A DNA stretch of 64,000 nt from the NCBI GenBank assembly GCA_963783085.1, contig CAWAMJ010000008.1, forward strand, positions 496,001 to 560,000, written 5' to 3'. The position numbers were made by a program, and so were the translations under genes. This document shows positions 32,365-40,930 of the stretch, piece after piece. The stretch comes from CAVYUC01 sp963783085 (GTDB lineage Bacteria > Bacteroidota > Bacteroidia > Bacteroidales > Prolixibacteraceae). Under the pieces are notes generated by a model. It saw only the letters and a program-made list of their open reading frames with translations. It had not been told where the DNA came from and did no database searches. How positions within the stretch are numbered: the stretch's first letter is position 1; every line of letters starts with the position of its first letter.

Positions 32365-33273
32365 ATGAAGAAGGATTTAATTTCAATCACAGATTTTTCA
32401 AAAGAAGAATACCTGAAAATAATGAAGCTGGCGGCAGAGTTCGAAGATCAACCAAACCAGAACCTGCTGGAAGGGAAGGTAGTAGCTTCCCTTTTTTTTG
32501 AGCCTTCTACGCGTACCCGGCTGAGTTTCGAAACTGCCATCAACCGTCTTGGCGGGAAAATCATTGGTTTCGCAGACCCTGGAAGTTCCAGCGCCACAAA
32601 AGGAGAGACCCTGCATGATACCATAAAAATGGTAAGTAATTATGCCGACCTGATTGTTATGCGTCACCCGCTGGAGGGCGCTGCCCGATATGCCGCCGAA
32701 ATTTCACCGGTTCCGGTTATTAATGCCGGCGACGGCGCCAACCAGCACCCGACGCAAACGCTGCTCGATATGTATTCGATTCTGAAAACCCAGGGAACGC
32801 TCGATAATCTTAACATTTTTCTGGTAGGCGACTTGAAGTACGGCCGCACGGTCCATTCCCTTCTGATGGCTATGTCCGAATTCGAAATGCCTGTTTTCAA
32901 TTTTATCGCCCCGCTCGAGTTGCAGATACCGGAAGAATACAAGATTTTTCTCCAGGAAAAAGGCATCCGGTATTTCGAACACCGCGAGTTTACCGAAATT
33001 ATCAGTGAAGCCGATATTATATATATGACGCGCGTTCAGAAAGAACGGTTTTCAGACCCGATAGAATACGAAAAGGTGAAAAACGTTTACATCCTAAGAA
33101 ATAAAATGCTGAAAAAAACCAAACCGAACATGCGAATTCTCCACCCGCTCCCAAGAGTGAACGAAATTCACACAGATGTGGATCAAAACGAAAAAGCTTA
33201 CTATTTCAATCAGGCGTTAAATGGTGTTTTTACACGCGAAGCGATTATTGCCCATACCATGAACCTCAAATAA
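32365..33273 (+). CDS. pyrB: Aspartate carbamoyltransferase catalytic chain
   Basis: A 302-aa enzyme that makes carbamoyl-aspartate, the committed step of pyrimidine synthesis. Carbamoyl-phosphate motifs STRTRLSFETA near residue 50, MRHPLEGAA near 104 and HPTQTLLDM near 131, plus HPLPR near 265 and RVQKERF in the mobile loop, are all present. It is followed 6 bp later by the regulatory chain gene, so the enzyme is the allosteric c6r6 type. Confidence 0.98.
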   Translation: MKKDLISITDFSKEEYLKIMKLAAEFEDQPNQNLLEGKVVASLFFEPSTRTRLSFETAINRLGGKIIGFADPGSSSATKGETLHDTIKMVSNYADLIVMRHPLEGAARYAAEISPVPVINAGDGANQHPTQTLLDMYSILKTQGTLDNLNIFLVGDLKYGRTVHSLLMAMSEFEMPVFNFIAPLELQIPEEYKIFLQEKGIRYFEHREFTEIISEADIIYMTRVQKERFSDPIEYEKVKNVYILRNKMLKKTKPNMRILHPLPRVNEIHTDVDQNEKAYYFNQALNGVFTREAIIAHTMNLK

Positions 33274-33279
33274 AAAAAA

Positions 33280-33750
33280 ATGAAAGATAATACGAAGAAA
33301 AAATTAAAACTGAAGGTCAGCGCCATTAAAGATGGCACAGTTATCGACCATATTCCTTCTGAATTTTTATTCAAAGTAATTACCATACTCGGCCTCGATA
33401 ATTTTGATAACATGATTACTTTTGGAAGTAACCTCGACAGTGAAAAGCTGGGCACAAAAGCGATAATAAAAGTAGCCGATAAATTTTTTGAAGATTACGA
33501 AATCAATAAAATAGCGCTTTTTGCCCCCAATGCCAAACTCAATATCATCAGGGATTACGAAGTAGTTGAAAAACGCAAGGTTGAAATTCCCACGGAAATA
33601 AAAGGCATTGTTAGATGTTTTAATCCGAAGTGCATTACAAACAACGAAAAAATAACCACTTTTTTTAAAGTCACCAGCCACTCCCCCATTGCTTTAAAAT
33701 GCAGGTATTGCGAAAAGCTAACCATGCAGGATCAGATTAAAATGTACTGA
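33280..33750 (+). CDS. pyrI: Aspartate carbamoyltransferase regulatory chain
   Basis: A 156-aa regulatory subunit that binds CTP/ATP and the catalytic trimer. The N-terminal allosteric domain begins KVSAIKDGTVIDHIPSEFLFKV; the C-terminal zinc domain has CFNPKC and CRYC, the four structural Cys. Normal length. It ends 40 bp before a terminator. Confidence 0.98.
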   Translation: MKDNTKKKLKLKVSAIKDGTVIDHIPSEFLFKVITILGLDNFDNMITFGSNLDSEKLGTKAIIKVADKFFEDYEINKIALFAPNAKLNIIRDYEVVEKRKVEIPTEIKGIVRCFNPKCITNNEKITTFFKVTSHSPIALKCRYCEKLTMQDQIKMY

Positions 33751-33788
33751 TATCTTCATACTGGCGAAAAAATATTCGCAGAATAATC

Positions 33789-33816
33789 ACCGGGGTTTTT
33801 ATCCCCGGTTTTTTTT
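33789..33816 (+). terminator. Terminator of pyrBI
   Basis: CCGGGG (33790-33795)/CCCCGG (33803-33808) stem with a T-rich loop and T8. Confidence 0.9.
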
Positions 33817-33858
33817 ATATATTTGCACCGCAATTGAAAAAAACAAAAGCCGTTGCAT

Positions 33859-33929
33859 ACCCGAAACGTCGGGAAATAAGGCGGCAATTGAAATACACAA
33901 TGTCCGGTTGGCGGCCCCGAAATATCGGG
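33859..33929. repeat. Two CCCGA-NNNN-TCGGG mini-hairpins before tRNA-Leu
   Basis: CCCGAAACGTCGGG at 33859-33872 and CCCGAAATATCGGG at 33916-33929 are related short hairpins. Between and around them, 33901-33914 (TGTCCGGTTGGCGG) repeats the 5' end of the tRNA (33951-33964, TGCCCAGTTGGCGG) with two changes. Confidence 0.5.
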
Positions 33930-33951
33930 AGACAGGCTCGCTGGTAAAAAT

Positions 33952-34035
33952 GCCCAGTTGGCGGAATTGGTAGACGCGCTAGTTTCAGGGACTAGTGTCC
34001 TTTTGGACGTGAAGGTTCGAGTCCTTTACTGGGCA
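33952..34035 (+). tRNA. tRNA-Leu (anticodon CAG)
   Basis: An 84-nt tRNA. Acceptor GCCCAGT pairs perfectly with ACTGGGC (34028-34034); the discriminator base is A. The D arm is GGCGGAATTGGTAGACGCG, the anticodon arm CTAGT-TTCAGGG-ACTAG puts CAG at 33986-33988, and a long variable arm (TGTCC-TTTT-GGACG) marks a class II tRNA. The T arm contains GGTTCGAGTCC. CCA is not encoded. It is followed by a terminator. Confidence 0.95.
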
Positions 34036-34060
34036 CATCGGGGAAAGCAAACAACTAAAG

Positions 34061-34090
34061 CCTGCATCTCAATGAGTTGCAGGTTTTTTT
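34061..34090 (+). terminator. Terminator of tRNA-Leu
   Basis: CCTGCA (34061-34066)/TGCAGG (34078-34083) stem followed by T7. Confidence 0.8.
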
Positions 34091-34203
34091 ATTTCAATTT
34101 CGGGCGATTTTGGAAACTTCGGCCTTCCCCGGAACCACATGTCAATTTTTACCGGAATTGTAAAAACATTACTTTTTGGTTTGAAATTTGGATATTTAAA
34201 TAC

Positions 34204-35206
34204 ATGAACAACTTTTGGCAGCAATACAAAAATCCCGTTTTTTCGCTGGCGCCAATGGAAGACGTAACCGATACTGTTTTCCGGGAAATTGTAACCGGCA
34301 TGGCAGCGCCACAGAAACTTCATGTGGTTTTCACCGAGTTTACATCGGTAGAAGGAATGAACCACCCGGTTGGCCGGAAACGCGTATCCGAACGGCTGGT
34401 CATAAATGAATCCGAACGCCGGTTGCTGAAAGAAAAAGGGATAAAACTGGTGGCGCAAATCTGGGGACGGAATCCGGAAGTTTACGCAAAAATAGCGAGT
34501 TATGTCACTGAAAATTATTCTTTTGACGGACTGGATATCAACATGGGGTGCCCGGTAAAAAAAGTAATTAAAACCGGTACATGCAGCGCATTAATCGGCG
34601 AACCGGACCTTGCCAAAGAAATTATTACCGCCACTAAAGAATCAACAAATTTGCCGGTGAGCGTAAAAACCCGGACCGGCATAAAACAACACCAAACTGA
34701 AGAATGGATTTCGCACCTTCTGGAAGTGGAACCGGCGGCAATTATTTTGCATGGCCGCACCCAGCGGATGCAGTCGGAGGGCGAAGCCAGACTGGGAGGA
34801 AATACAAAAGGCGGTTCAAATCAGAAACCGAATTGACCCAAATATCCCAATTCATGGAAACGGCGATATTTCTTCTTATGAAGAAGGATTGAAACGGATT
34901 GCGGAAACTGGTGTCGACGGGGTAATGATTGGCCGCGGTATTTTCAGGAACCCCTGGTTTTTCAATCCCGAAAAATCAGAAATCACCGAAAAAGAACGCA
35001 TTGAAAAATTACTGGAACACACGCGGCTGTTTGAGCAAACCTGGGGCGGCATCAAAAATTTCAATATCCTGAAACGGTTTTACAAGATTTACCTGAGCGA
35101 TTTTCCCGGCGCTGCAAAAATGCGTGCCGACCTGATGAACGTTAAAACTTACGAAGAAGTTTATCGTTACTTTGCCAAATTACCCGAAATGTCGCCGGTT
35201 CATTAA
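34204..35206 (+). pseudogene. dus: tRNA-dihydrouridine synthase, frameshifted
   Basis: A Dus-family FMN enzyme that reduces uridines in tRNA D-loops, here split by one extra base. The first part (ATG 34204, MNNFWQQYKN) has LAPMEDVTDTVFR, DINMGCPVKKV with the catalytic Cys region, SVKTRTG and ILHGRTQRMQSEGEA. The expected continuation DWEEIQKAV is in the +1 frame: GCC-A-GAC-TGG shows a single inserted base near 34789. The second part carries IHGNGDISSYEEG, GVMIGRGIFRNPWFF and the C-terminal helices to 35206. Without the shift the protein would be about 334 aa, the normal length for this family. No slippery sequence is visible, so this is either a recent mutation or a sequence error. The open frame into the upstream tRNA is not real. 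Confidence 0.88.
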
Positions 35207-35266
35207 GGGTTTCTGTGCTTTGGTTTGTCATAGCTTTATGTATAAAAAACCAAAAAATCAAAAACA

Positions 35267-35758
35267 ATGAAAAACCAGATTAACCGGAGGGAATTTGTTA
35301 AATCGGGCACTGTTGCCGGCTGTGCTTTAATTGTTTCAGGAAAACTTTCTGCAGTTTCAAATTTCAAACATTTTCAGGATGAAATCCCCGATCCCAAAAA
35401 ACTGGAATATTGTGGCTATACCTGTCCGAAAGATTGTCTGTTTATGGAAGCTTCGGTTAAAAACGATGTGGAATTGAAAAAGAAAGCTTACGAAACCTGG
35501 GAAATGAAAACCAGGTTTGGTGTGGAAAAATTCGACCCGGAAAAAGTTTTCTGTTTCGGCTGTAAAAATCCAGACAAACCGGTTGGGATCAGATTGCAAA
35601 AATGCGATGTAAGACAGTGTGTAATCGACAAAAAAATGGAATCATGCATTGAATGCAAAGAATTGGCAGGTTGCGAAAAAGATCTGTGGGAAAAGTTTCC
35701 GGACTTCAAAAATGCCGTTATCAAAATGCAGGAAAAGTATTTTGCGGCAAGAAGTTAA
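35267..35758 (+). CDS. Tat-signal DUF3795-like Cys-rich protein
   Basis: A 163-aa protein. NRREFVKSGTVAGCALIVSG near residue 6 is a twin-arginine-type signal (RREFVK plus a hydrophobic stretch), so it is probably exported folded. The mature part has about ten Cys in clusters: CGYTCPKDC, CFGCKN, CDVRQC and CIECKELAGC, the pattern of DUF3795 proteins, which are thought to bind a metal or cluster. Most DUF3795 proteins I know are cytosolic, so a Tat leader is notable. Function unknown. It lies 60 bp after dus and convergent with the glycosidase gene. Confidence 0.75.
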   Translation: MKNQINRREFVKSGTVAGCALIVSGKLSAVSNFKHFQDEIPDPKKLEYCGYTCPKDCLFMEASVKNDVELKKKAYETWEMKTRFGVEKFDPEKVFCFGCKNPDKPVGIRLQKCDVRQCVIDKKMESCIECKELAGCEKDLWEKFPDFKNAVIKMQEKYFAARS

Positions 35759-35783
35759 GTCGAAATAAGTTTTAACGAGTCGT

Positions 35784-37937
35784 TCAAAACAGCGGTTTCA
35801 GATTTTCCCATTTTACTTTCCAGTTACCCGGGAATCCCGGATTATTTTTACCGTTTCCTTCGAATCCGGCACACATCATGGCAACTGCTGTGAGAAGGCC
35901 GCCGTTTCCGGGCAGGTAAATTTTTAACCGGTTGCTCTGGTAATTATGCCCGTTTTCGAGATAAGTATTTTTCTGAACATCTTTCAGCAGCAAGTCGATC
36001 GCCTGTTCCGGTTTTCCGAGGCGCGTGGCGCACATGGCAGCCATTGGATAATCCCAGCCCCAGGTACGCTCCCAGTTCCAGTTTTTTTCAATGTATTCAA
36101 AAGTTTGCGCCATAATCGTGGTATCTAATCCGGCGCTTCCCGGCAACATTCCGAATGCCCCCAAAACCATCGGGTGATCCGAGCAATAATCTTCATTTTC
36201 ATACGAATCGGGGGCGCTTTCCGCAGCCAGATATTTTCCGTCTTTTTGTGCGTATCGGGGAAGTCCGTCAATTACTTTTTGCCAGTTTTCGTTTACCGGC
36301 AGGTTCATGCGCCGGCGCCATTCCTGAGCTTTTAATAATCCCCACTTCCAGTAAGCAACTTCGAAAGGCGGGTTAATTGTCTTCTCTTTTTCCAGGCTTT
36401 CCTGTGCCGGAATCAGCGGCGGACCTAAAATACAGCGGTTATTTTTTTCGTCCCGGCGGGCAAAATCAGCCATAAAATCGGCTGTAGCAAAAATTAACGA
36501 AGCATATTTTTGAAGTGTTTCTTTATCGGGATGATCGCGGTAGCACAACTCAGCGTAATAAATAATATGCGGTTGTTGCCAGATTAGAAACTCACCCACT
36601 CCCGATGGAGAATCATCGCCTTTCGGATCAGTCATTTTTGGCCAGCGAACACCATCATATCCCTGCAACTCTGCTTTTTTCTTTGCTTTTTCGAAAATAT
36701 GCGAATAATAAGTCAAACTTTTTTCCAGCAGGTTTATACGATTCCAGTACGCCCAGTGAACCCCATGCCACCAGTGCATTTCGAGGTGAAACTTTCCGTA
36801 CCAGCTATTGTAGGTCAGGCCGGTTTCCTGCGGTGGATAACTTCCGGCGCATTGAACCCGCATTAAATATTGCGACAAAATAACGCGACGCTCCAGTTCA
36901 AAAGCCCGCGGATCGTCTGTTTCAGAAAAATCGACAGCGCCGCCGGTTTGCCAAAATTCCTTCCACATTTGTGCTGTTGCCTTTTCAGTGGGTTCAAAAC
37001 TTAACGTTGGTTCGAATTCATTGTTATCTTTAAATTCAACGGAAACCGTAAAAACGGAATCTTGTATTTCCGGCTGCAATATAAAAAGGTGTGGCTTCGG
37101 ATTTTCCAGAGAAGCTTTTTCCTGCCAGTTCATTTTCACAAAATAGGTTGTTGTATCGGTTGAATGCTTAAAAATGGCATAATCAGAACCTTTCTCAACA
37201 ACTTCCGACAAATGGTTTTCATCGTTTTTCCAATCGGCGCCATCACCAAAAAATTCTCCATCGGGGTATGGGAAACAAAGCCGAAAACCAATCAATCCTT
37301 TTTTCAATGCGTTCGAATTTATTTTTGCAGAAACTAAATCCCGTTCCGGATGACACACTGTTTTTACTTTTACCTGGTCATTTTCAATATTGAATGAACT
37401 TTGAATTTCGCCTTTCCACAAATTCAGTTGCTGATTTACATTTTTAATTTCACCGGATTGAATAGCCGTTCCATTGGTATGGCGAAGAAGAAATCCAAAA
37501 TTGCCGAGATGCAGCCGGTGCGGGTTCGCGCGAAAATATTCAGCTGCCTCCTGTTGTCGTGTTGTAGATTTCTGTTGAACAGAATACGGGATTTTTCTTC
37601 CTTCCACATCGAAGTATTCAAAAGTTTCTTCCCGCTGATAATTTTCGGTATTCGGAAAACTGTGCCAGCCCCACTCCGATTGAGTGCCGAGCGGCAGTCC
37701 GTTTTTATACGTCACCGGGAAAGTTTGTAATCCGGTAACATCCACCGTGTACGCAAATTTTCCATTTCCAATGGTCAGGGAATTAAGAGAATCAAACCCG
37801 TTAACAATAACGTTGTGCCGGTTTACCACACTAAAACGATCGATTTTTTGTGAGTTGCCGGTTTTAACAAAACATACTGACATGAAGAATATTGCCAGTA
37901 AAACCGAATTCCCGGATTTAAGTTTTAATCGTATCAT
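35784..37937 (-). CDS. Six-hairpin glycosidase-like protein (GH65-like)
   Basis: A 717-aa secreted protein. Signal peptide: SGNSVLLAIFFMSVCFVKTG then NSQ. Residues about 35-330 form a beta-rich N-terminal domain (SLTIGNGKFAYTVDVTGLQT, a start shared with GH65-like and GH95-like enzymes); residues about 350-700 are an (alpha/alpha)6 barrel with ETGLTYNSWYGKFHLEMHWW, KMTDPKGDDSPSG and AYWKWGLLKAQEWRRRMNL. The E-M-H-W-W and later NRCILGPPLIPAQES segments resemble the substrate groove of the family. Probably periplasmic or outer-membrane associated and active on a plant or algal glycan; no linkage can be assigned. The gene start abuts the stop of the unknown gene upstream. Confidence 0.72.
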   Translation of the reverse strand: MIRLKLKSGNSVLLAIFFMSVCFVKTGNSQKIDRFSVVNRHNVIVNGFDSLNSLTIGNGKFAYTVDVTGLQTFPVTYKNGLPLGTQSEWGWHSFPNTENYQREETFEYFDVEGRKIPYSVQQKSTTRQQEAAEYFRANPHRLHLGNFGFLLRHTNGTAIQSGEIKNVNQQLNLWKGEIQSSFNIENDQVKVKTVCHPERDLVSAKINSNALKKGLIGFRLCFPYPDGEFFGDGADWKNDENHLSEVVEKGSDYAIFKHSTDTTTYFVKMNWQEKASLENPKPHLFILQPEIQDSVFTVSVEFKDNNEFEPTLSFEPTEKATAQMWKEFWQTGGAVDFSETDDPRAFELERRVILSQYLMRVQCAGSYPPQETGLTYNSWYGKFHLEMHWWHGVHWAYWNRINLLEKSLTYYSHIFEKAKKKAELQGYDGVRWPKMTDPKGDDSPSGVGEFLIWQQPHIIYYAELCYRDHPDKETLQKYASLIFATADFMADFARRDEKNNRCILGPPLIPAQESLEKEKTINPPFEVAYWKWGLLKAQEWRRRMNLPVNENWQKVIDGLPRYAQKDGKYLAAESAPDSYENEDYCSDHPMVLGAFGMLPGSAGLDTTIMAQTFEYIEKNWNWERTWGWDYPMAAMCATRLGKPEQAIDLLLKDVQKNTYLENGHNYQSNRLKIYLPGNGGLLTAVAMMCAGFEGNGKNNPGFPGNWKVKWENLKPLF

Positions 37938-38686
37938 TACAAATATTCCAGTTTACTTTTAAGTTTTTCTATTCGCCACTCACTCAATTGTTTAATGCGG
38001 TTTAATACATTTGCCGTAACCCGGTTGTGAACACCTTCCCAAATGCTGTTAATCCATTTTCGGACTTTCTTTTCCTTACCGTAGAAATTAAAACTAACAA
38101 CAAAAAACAACTGCGACTGTGCAGTTTCACCCAATTCTATAATTGACGAACGAACATACATGATAAAAATCCCAATTGGATAACCGCCGCTGCTCCGGTA
38201 CAAAAGATACCGTGCATTATCGAAATCAAAAGCATCAGGTGTTTTTTTAATTCTTATTGAATTCAGGTTGAACAGCGGGATCATTTGAAACCCGAAGAAA
38301 CTTTTTAATCCAAGCGGATATTTTTGCCAGCCAAAAGGCAACACTTTAATCTGTTCAATTTCATTGTTAACACGTTGTATCTTAGCCACATGATTTGGCC
38401 AGCAGGTTGAATCGCCATTCCAGTTCAGCAATTCGTTAAATACATAATTAACAGGCGCTTCCACTCCTATTTGATGTACGTTTAAAACCGTGTTTCTATT
38501 TACATCGATACCAACCCGCTGCAAAATTCGCTGAATGTATTCCTCCCGTTTTTCTTCGTTGCTGAATTTTATCAAAGTTTCTTTTTCCGGATGGTTCAAC
38601 AGAAAATATTTAGCATCGGTAAAAACATTTCTGCTTCGCGAGGGTGGTTTTTTAATTGAATATTCTGCAGCAGTATTTATTGACAT
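37937..38686 (-). CDS. Uncharacterised protein, possible SRPBCC-like fold
   Basis: A 249-aa cytosolic protein of unknown function. ATG 38686 (MSINTAAEYSIKK) is preferred; the frame is also open to a TTG at 38704. From about residue 75, VHQIGVEAPVNYVFNELLNW then CWPNHVAKIQRVNN resembles the first strand and helices of START/SRPBCC proteins, and it ends with a long basic helix (RVTANVLNRIKQLSEWRIEKLKSKL). No signal peptide or membrane helix. It overlaps the glycosidase gene by one base and may share its transcript. The fold suggestion is weak. Confidence 0.55.
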   Translation of the reverse strand: MSINTAAEYSIKKPPSRSRNVFTDAKYFLLNHPEKETLIKFSNEEKREEYIQRILQRVGIDVNRNTVLNVHQIGVEAPVNYVFNELLNWNGDSTCWPNHVAKIQRVNNEIEQIKVLPFGWQKYPLGLKSFFGFQMIPLFNLNSIRIKKTPDAFDFDNARYLLYRSSGGYPIGIFIMYVRSSIIELGETAQSQLFFVVSFNFYGKEKKVRKWINSIWEGVHNRVTANVLNRIKQLSEWRIEKLKSKLEYL

Positions 38687-38752
38687 TTTCCGGAACCAGT
38701 TCAAGAATTTTCTTTAAAAGTAAGAACAAAATCCATGTTCAAAAACAAGTTA

Positions 38753-38787
38753 CAAAAAAAGGCTGCTCATCAACCGATGGCAGCCTT
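38753..38787 (-). terminator. Terminator of the kdgK-eda-MFS operon
   Basis: On the minus strand, AAGGCTGC...GCAGCCTT with a 13-nt loop followed by T7 (8-bp perfect stem), 20 bp past the MFS stop. Confidence 0.85.
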
Positions 38788-38808
38788 CAATGTATTATTA
38801 TTTTAAAA

Positions 38809-40137
38809 CTATGGTTCTCCAACCAATTTTAAATTTTCGTCAAGCGGGGTCATTTTTGGCATTAACAGGTGTACAAATCCCAGGATAATGAGATAGGAAG
38901 CGCCGGCAACTAAAAATGCCCAGAAAAATCCGGTATTTTCCGCATTATCAAGTACAGAACCTAAAATTACGTTACTTACAATACCGGCAACGGCGCCCAC
39001 CATTCCGCCAATTCCCACAACTGAAGCGGTTGCTTTTTTAGGAAATACGTCTGACACCAAAGTAAAGATATTGGCCGACCATGCCTGATGGCCTGCTGCT
39101 CCCAAGCCAATTAAAAATACGGCAACCCATTTACTTTCAGTTACAGCTACAAATGCAACCGGCAGAATGATTAAAGCACAAATTAACAATGTTAATTTCC
39201 TGGCCTTGTTTATGGACCAACCTTTTTTTATAAAAGCACCGGAAAGCCATCCTCCAAAAATACTTCCACTATCTGCGATTAAATATATTACAAGAAAAGG
39301 CAAACCCATTTCCTGAATTTTTACACCGTGATTTTCAGCGAGGAAAATAGCACCCCAGAATAAGTAAAACCACCAAACCGCATCGGTGACTTTAGCTAAT
39401 GAAAATGCCCATGTTTGCCTTTTAGGCAATACTTTTTTCCATGCAATTTTATCCTCATTTTCAAGAACGGAATCGCTGTTTATGTACTCAACCTCTTCTT
39501 TGGTTACTTTTCTATGATGTTCAGGTTTATGGTAGGTCCTCCACCAAACAAACACCCATAATGCACTTAAGGCACCAGTAATCAAAAACGGAATTCTCCA
39601 GTTTACAAGTTCACCCTGCCCCCGGGAACCTCCACTCCAGTATACAATCCAACCAATAACAAAAGGCGCTGCAATGGCGCCGATACTTGTCGCAGCATTA
39701 AATATCCCTGTTGCCAAAGCGCGTTCCTTTTTAGGGAACCATTCTGCTGTAGTTTTAATAGCAGCAGGGAAGTTACCCGATTCGCCGTAACCAAGACCGA
39801 ACCTTGCCAGCATAAACCCAATTAAACTAAATCCCTTTCCGATGGTTGCATGAAGCATTCCGAAAACACTCCAGATACCGATTGATAAAATATAACCCTT
39901 TTTGGTCCCTAAACGGTCAATTATACCCCCCATGGTTAACAACCCGATTGCATAGGCAACCTGAAAAGCAATCAGGATATTTGAATAATCCTGTTTCGTC
40001 CAGCCGAACCATTCAATAAGTTCCGGCGACATAACTCCCATAAGGCTCCGGTCAAAATAGTTGATCGAAGTTGCAGCAAATAATAAAGCCAGTATCCTAA
40101 AGCGATACTTACCTACTGGTTTTTTAATTTCAATCAT
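38809..40137 (-). CDS. MFS transporter, hexuronate (ExuT)-type
   Basis: A 442-aa, 12-helix permease. NYFDRSLMG, DRLGTKKGY and ESGNFPAAIKTTAEWFPKKERA are shared with the MFS protein at 1616-2899, so these are paralogues of the anion:cation symporter family. It is the third gene of kdgK-eda-MFS (gap to eda 10 bp) and precedes a terminator. Because its operon partners degrade KDG, uptake of a hexuronate or of KDG itself is the best inference. Confidence 0.87.
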   Translation of the reverse strand: MIEIKKPVGKYRFRILALLFAATSINYFDRSLMGVMSPELIEWFGWTKQDYSNILIAFQVAYAIGLLTMGGIIDRLGTKKGYILSIGIWSVFGMLHATIGKGFSLIGFMLARFGLGYGESGNFPAAIKTTAEWFPKKERALATGIFNAATSIGAIAAPFVIGWIVYWSGGSRGQGELVNWRIPFLITGALSALWVFVWWRTYHKPEHHRKVTKEEVEYINSDSVLENEDKIAWKKVLPKRQTWAFSLAKVTDAVWWFYLFWGAIFLAENHGVKIQEMGLPFLVIYLIADSGSIFGGWLSGAFIKKGWSINKARKLTLLICALIILPVAFVAVTESKWVAVFLIGLGAAGHQAWSANIFTLVSDVFPKKATASVVGIGGMVGAVAGIVSNVILGSVLDNAENTGFFWAFLVAGASYLIILGFVHLLMPKMTPLDENLKLVGEP

Positions 40138-40147
40138 GAATATTGGT

Positions 40148-40822
40148 TTAGATATTTTTAAATTTTTTGATGATTCTCAGCGCTTCCGCACATTTTTCCG
40201 AAATGTAACTATAATTTTCTTTTTGGAGAACGTCCTTCGGGAATAATTGCGATCCCATTCCCACACAGGTAGCGCCCGCTTCGAACCAGGCCTTCAGGTT
40301 TTCCTCATCCGGTGAGACCCCGCCGGTAGGCATGATGCTGGTCCACGGCATCGGGCCTTTCACGGCTTTTACAAATGCAGGGCCCCCTACCTGCTGGCCC
40401 GGAAAAATTTTCACCACTTCGGCGCCAAGTTCGTGTGCCCGCCCGATTTCGCTAACCGAACCACACCCGGGGCTCCACGATATTTTGCGTTTGTTACAAA
40501 CTCTGGCTGTGGCTTCATCGATTAAAGGCGAAACAATAAAATTCGCTCCCAAAGCGATATACATGGCCGCTGTTCCTTCATCGATTACTGAACCGACCCC
40601 CATAATCATCTCCGGACAATTTTCAATTGCCCATTGGTTCAATTCAGCAAAAACAAGCGTGGCAAAATCGCCGCGGTTGGTAAATTCAAATACCCGCACC
40701 CCGCCGTTGTAACAAGCCTGCACCACATTTTTACAGACTTCCGGATTTTTATGGTAGAACACCGGAATCATCCCGGTTTCCTTCATTTTGAGGGCAACTT
40801 CTATTCTTGTAAATTGTGCCAT
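40148..40822 (-). CDS. eda: KDPG / 4-hydroxy-2-oxoglutarate aldolase
   Basis: A 224-aa class I aldolase that splits 2-keto-3-deoxy-6-phosphogluconate to pyruvate and glyceraldehyde 3-phosphate. Key motifs: MIPVFYHKNPE, GVRVFEFTNRGDF, MGVGSVIDEGTAAMYIALGANFIVSP, the PGC block with the Schiff-base Lys region (KRKISWSPGCGSV), VKIFPGQQVGGPAFVKA and MPTGGVSPDEENL. Second gene of kdgK-eda-MFS, separated from kdgK by an 11-unit heptamer repeat. Confidence 0.93.
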   Translation of the reverse strand: MAQFTRIEVALKMKETGMIPVFYHKNPEVCKNVVQACYNGGVRVFEFTNRGDFATLVFAELNQWAIENCPEMIMGVGSVIDEGTAAMYIALGANFIVSPLIDEATARVCNKRKISWSPGCGSVSEIGRAHELGAEVVKIFPGQQVGGPAFVKAVKGPMPWTSIMPTGGVSPDEENLKAWFEAGATCVGMGSQLFPKDVLQKENYSYISEKCAEALRIIKKFKNI

Positions 40823-40850
40823 ATTTAAAAATTTAATGTTTTAAGTTCCT

Positions 40851-40927
40851 GGTTTCAAGTTTCACGTTTCAGGTTTCGGGTTTCAGGTTTCAGGTTTCAG
40901 GTTTCAGATTTCAGGTTTCAGGTTTCG
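40851..40927. repeat. Tandem heptamer repeat (GGTTTCA)11
   Basis: Eleven consecutive 7-bp units, six of them exactly GGTTTCA and the others with one or two changes, fill the gap between kdgK and eda and start 3 bp after the kdgK stop codon. On the transcribed strand it reads (TGAAACC)n. Confidence 0.95.
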
Positions 40928-40930
40928 TTT

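Noticed and set aside
33952..34035. Integration site at tRNA-Leu
   Set aside because: No integrase and no repeat of the tRNA 3' end downstream.
33958..34203. Open frame joining tRNA-Leu to dus
   Set aside because: It would begin inside the tRNA and has no match to Dus until MNNFWQQ at 34204; that ATG is the natural start.
40851..40927. CRISPR array
   Set aside because: Units are 7 bp with no spacers and no cas genes; it is a simple tandem repeat.
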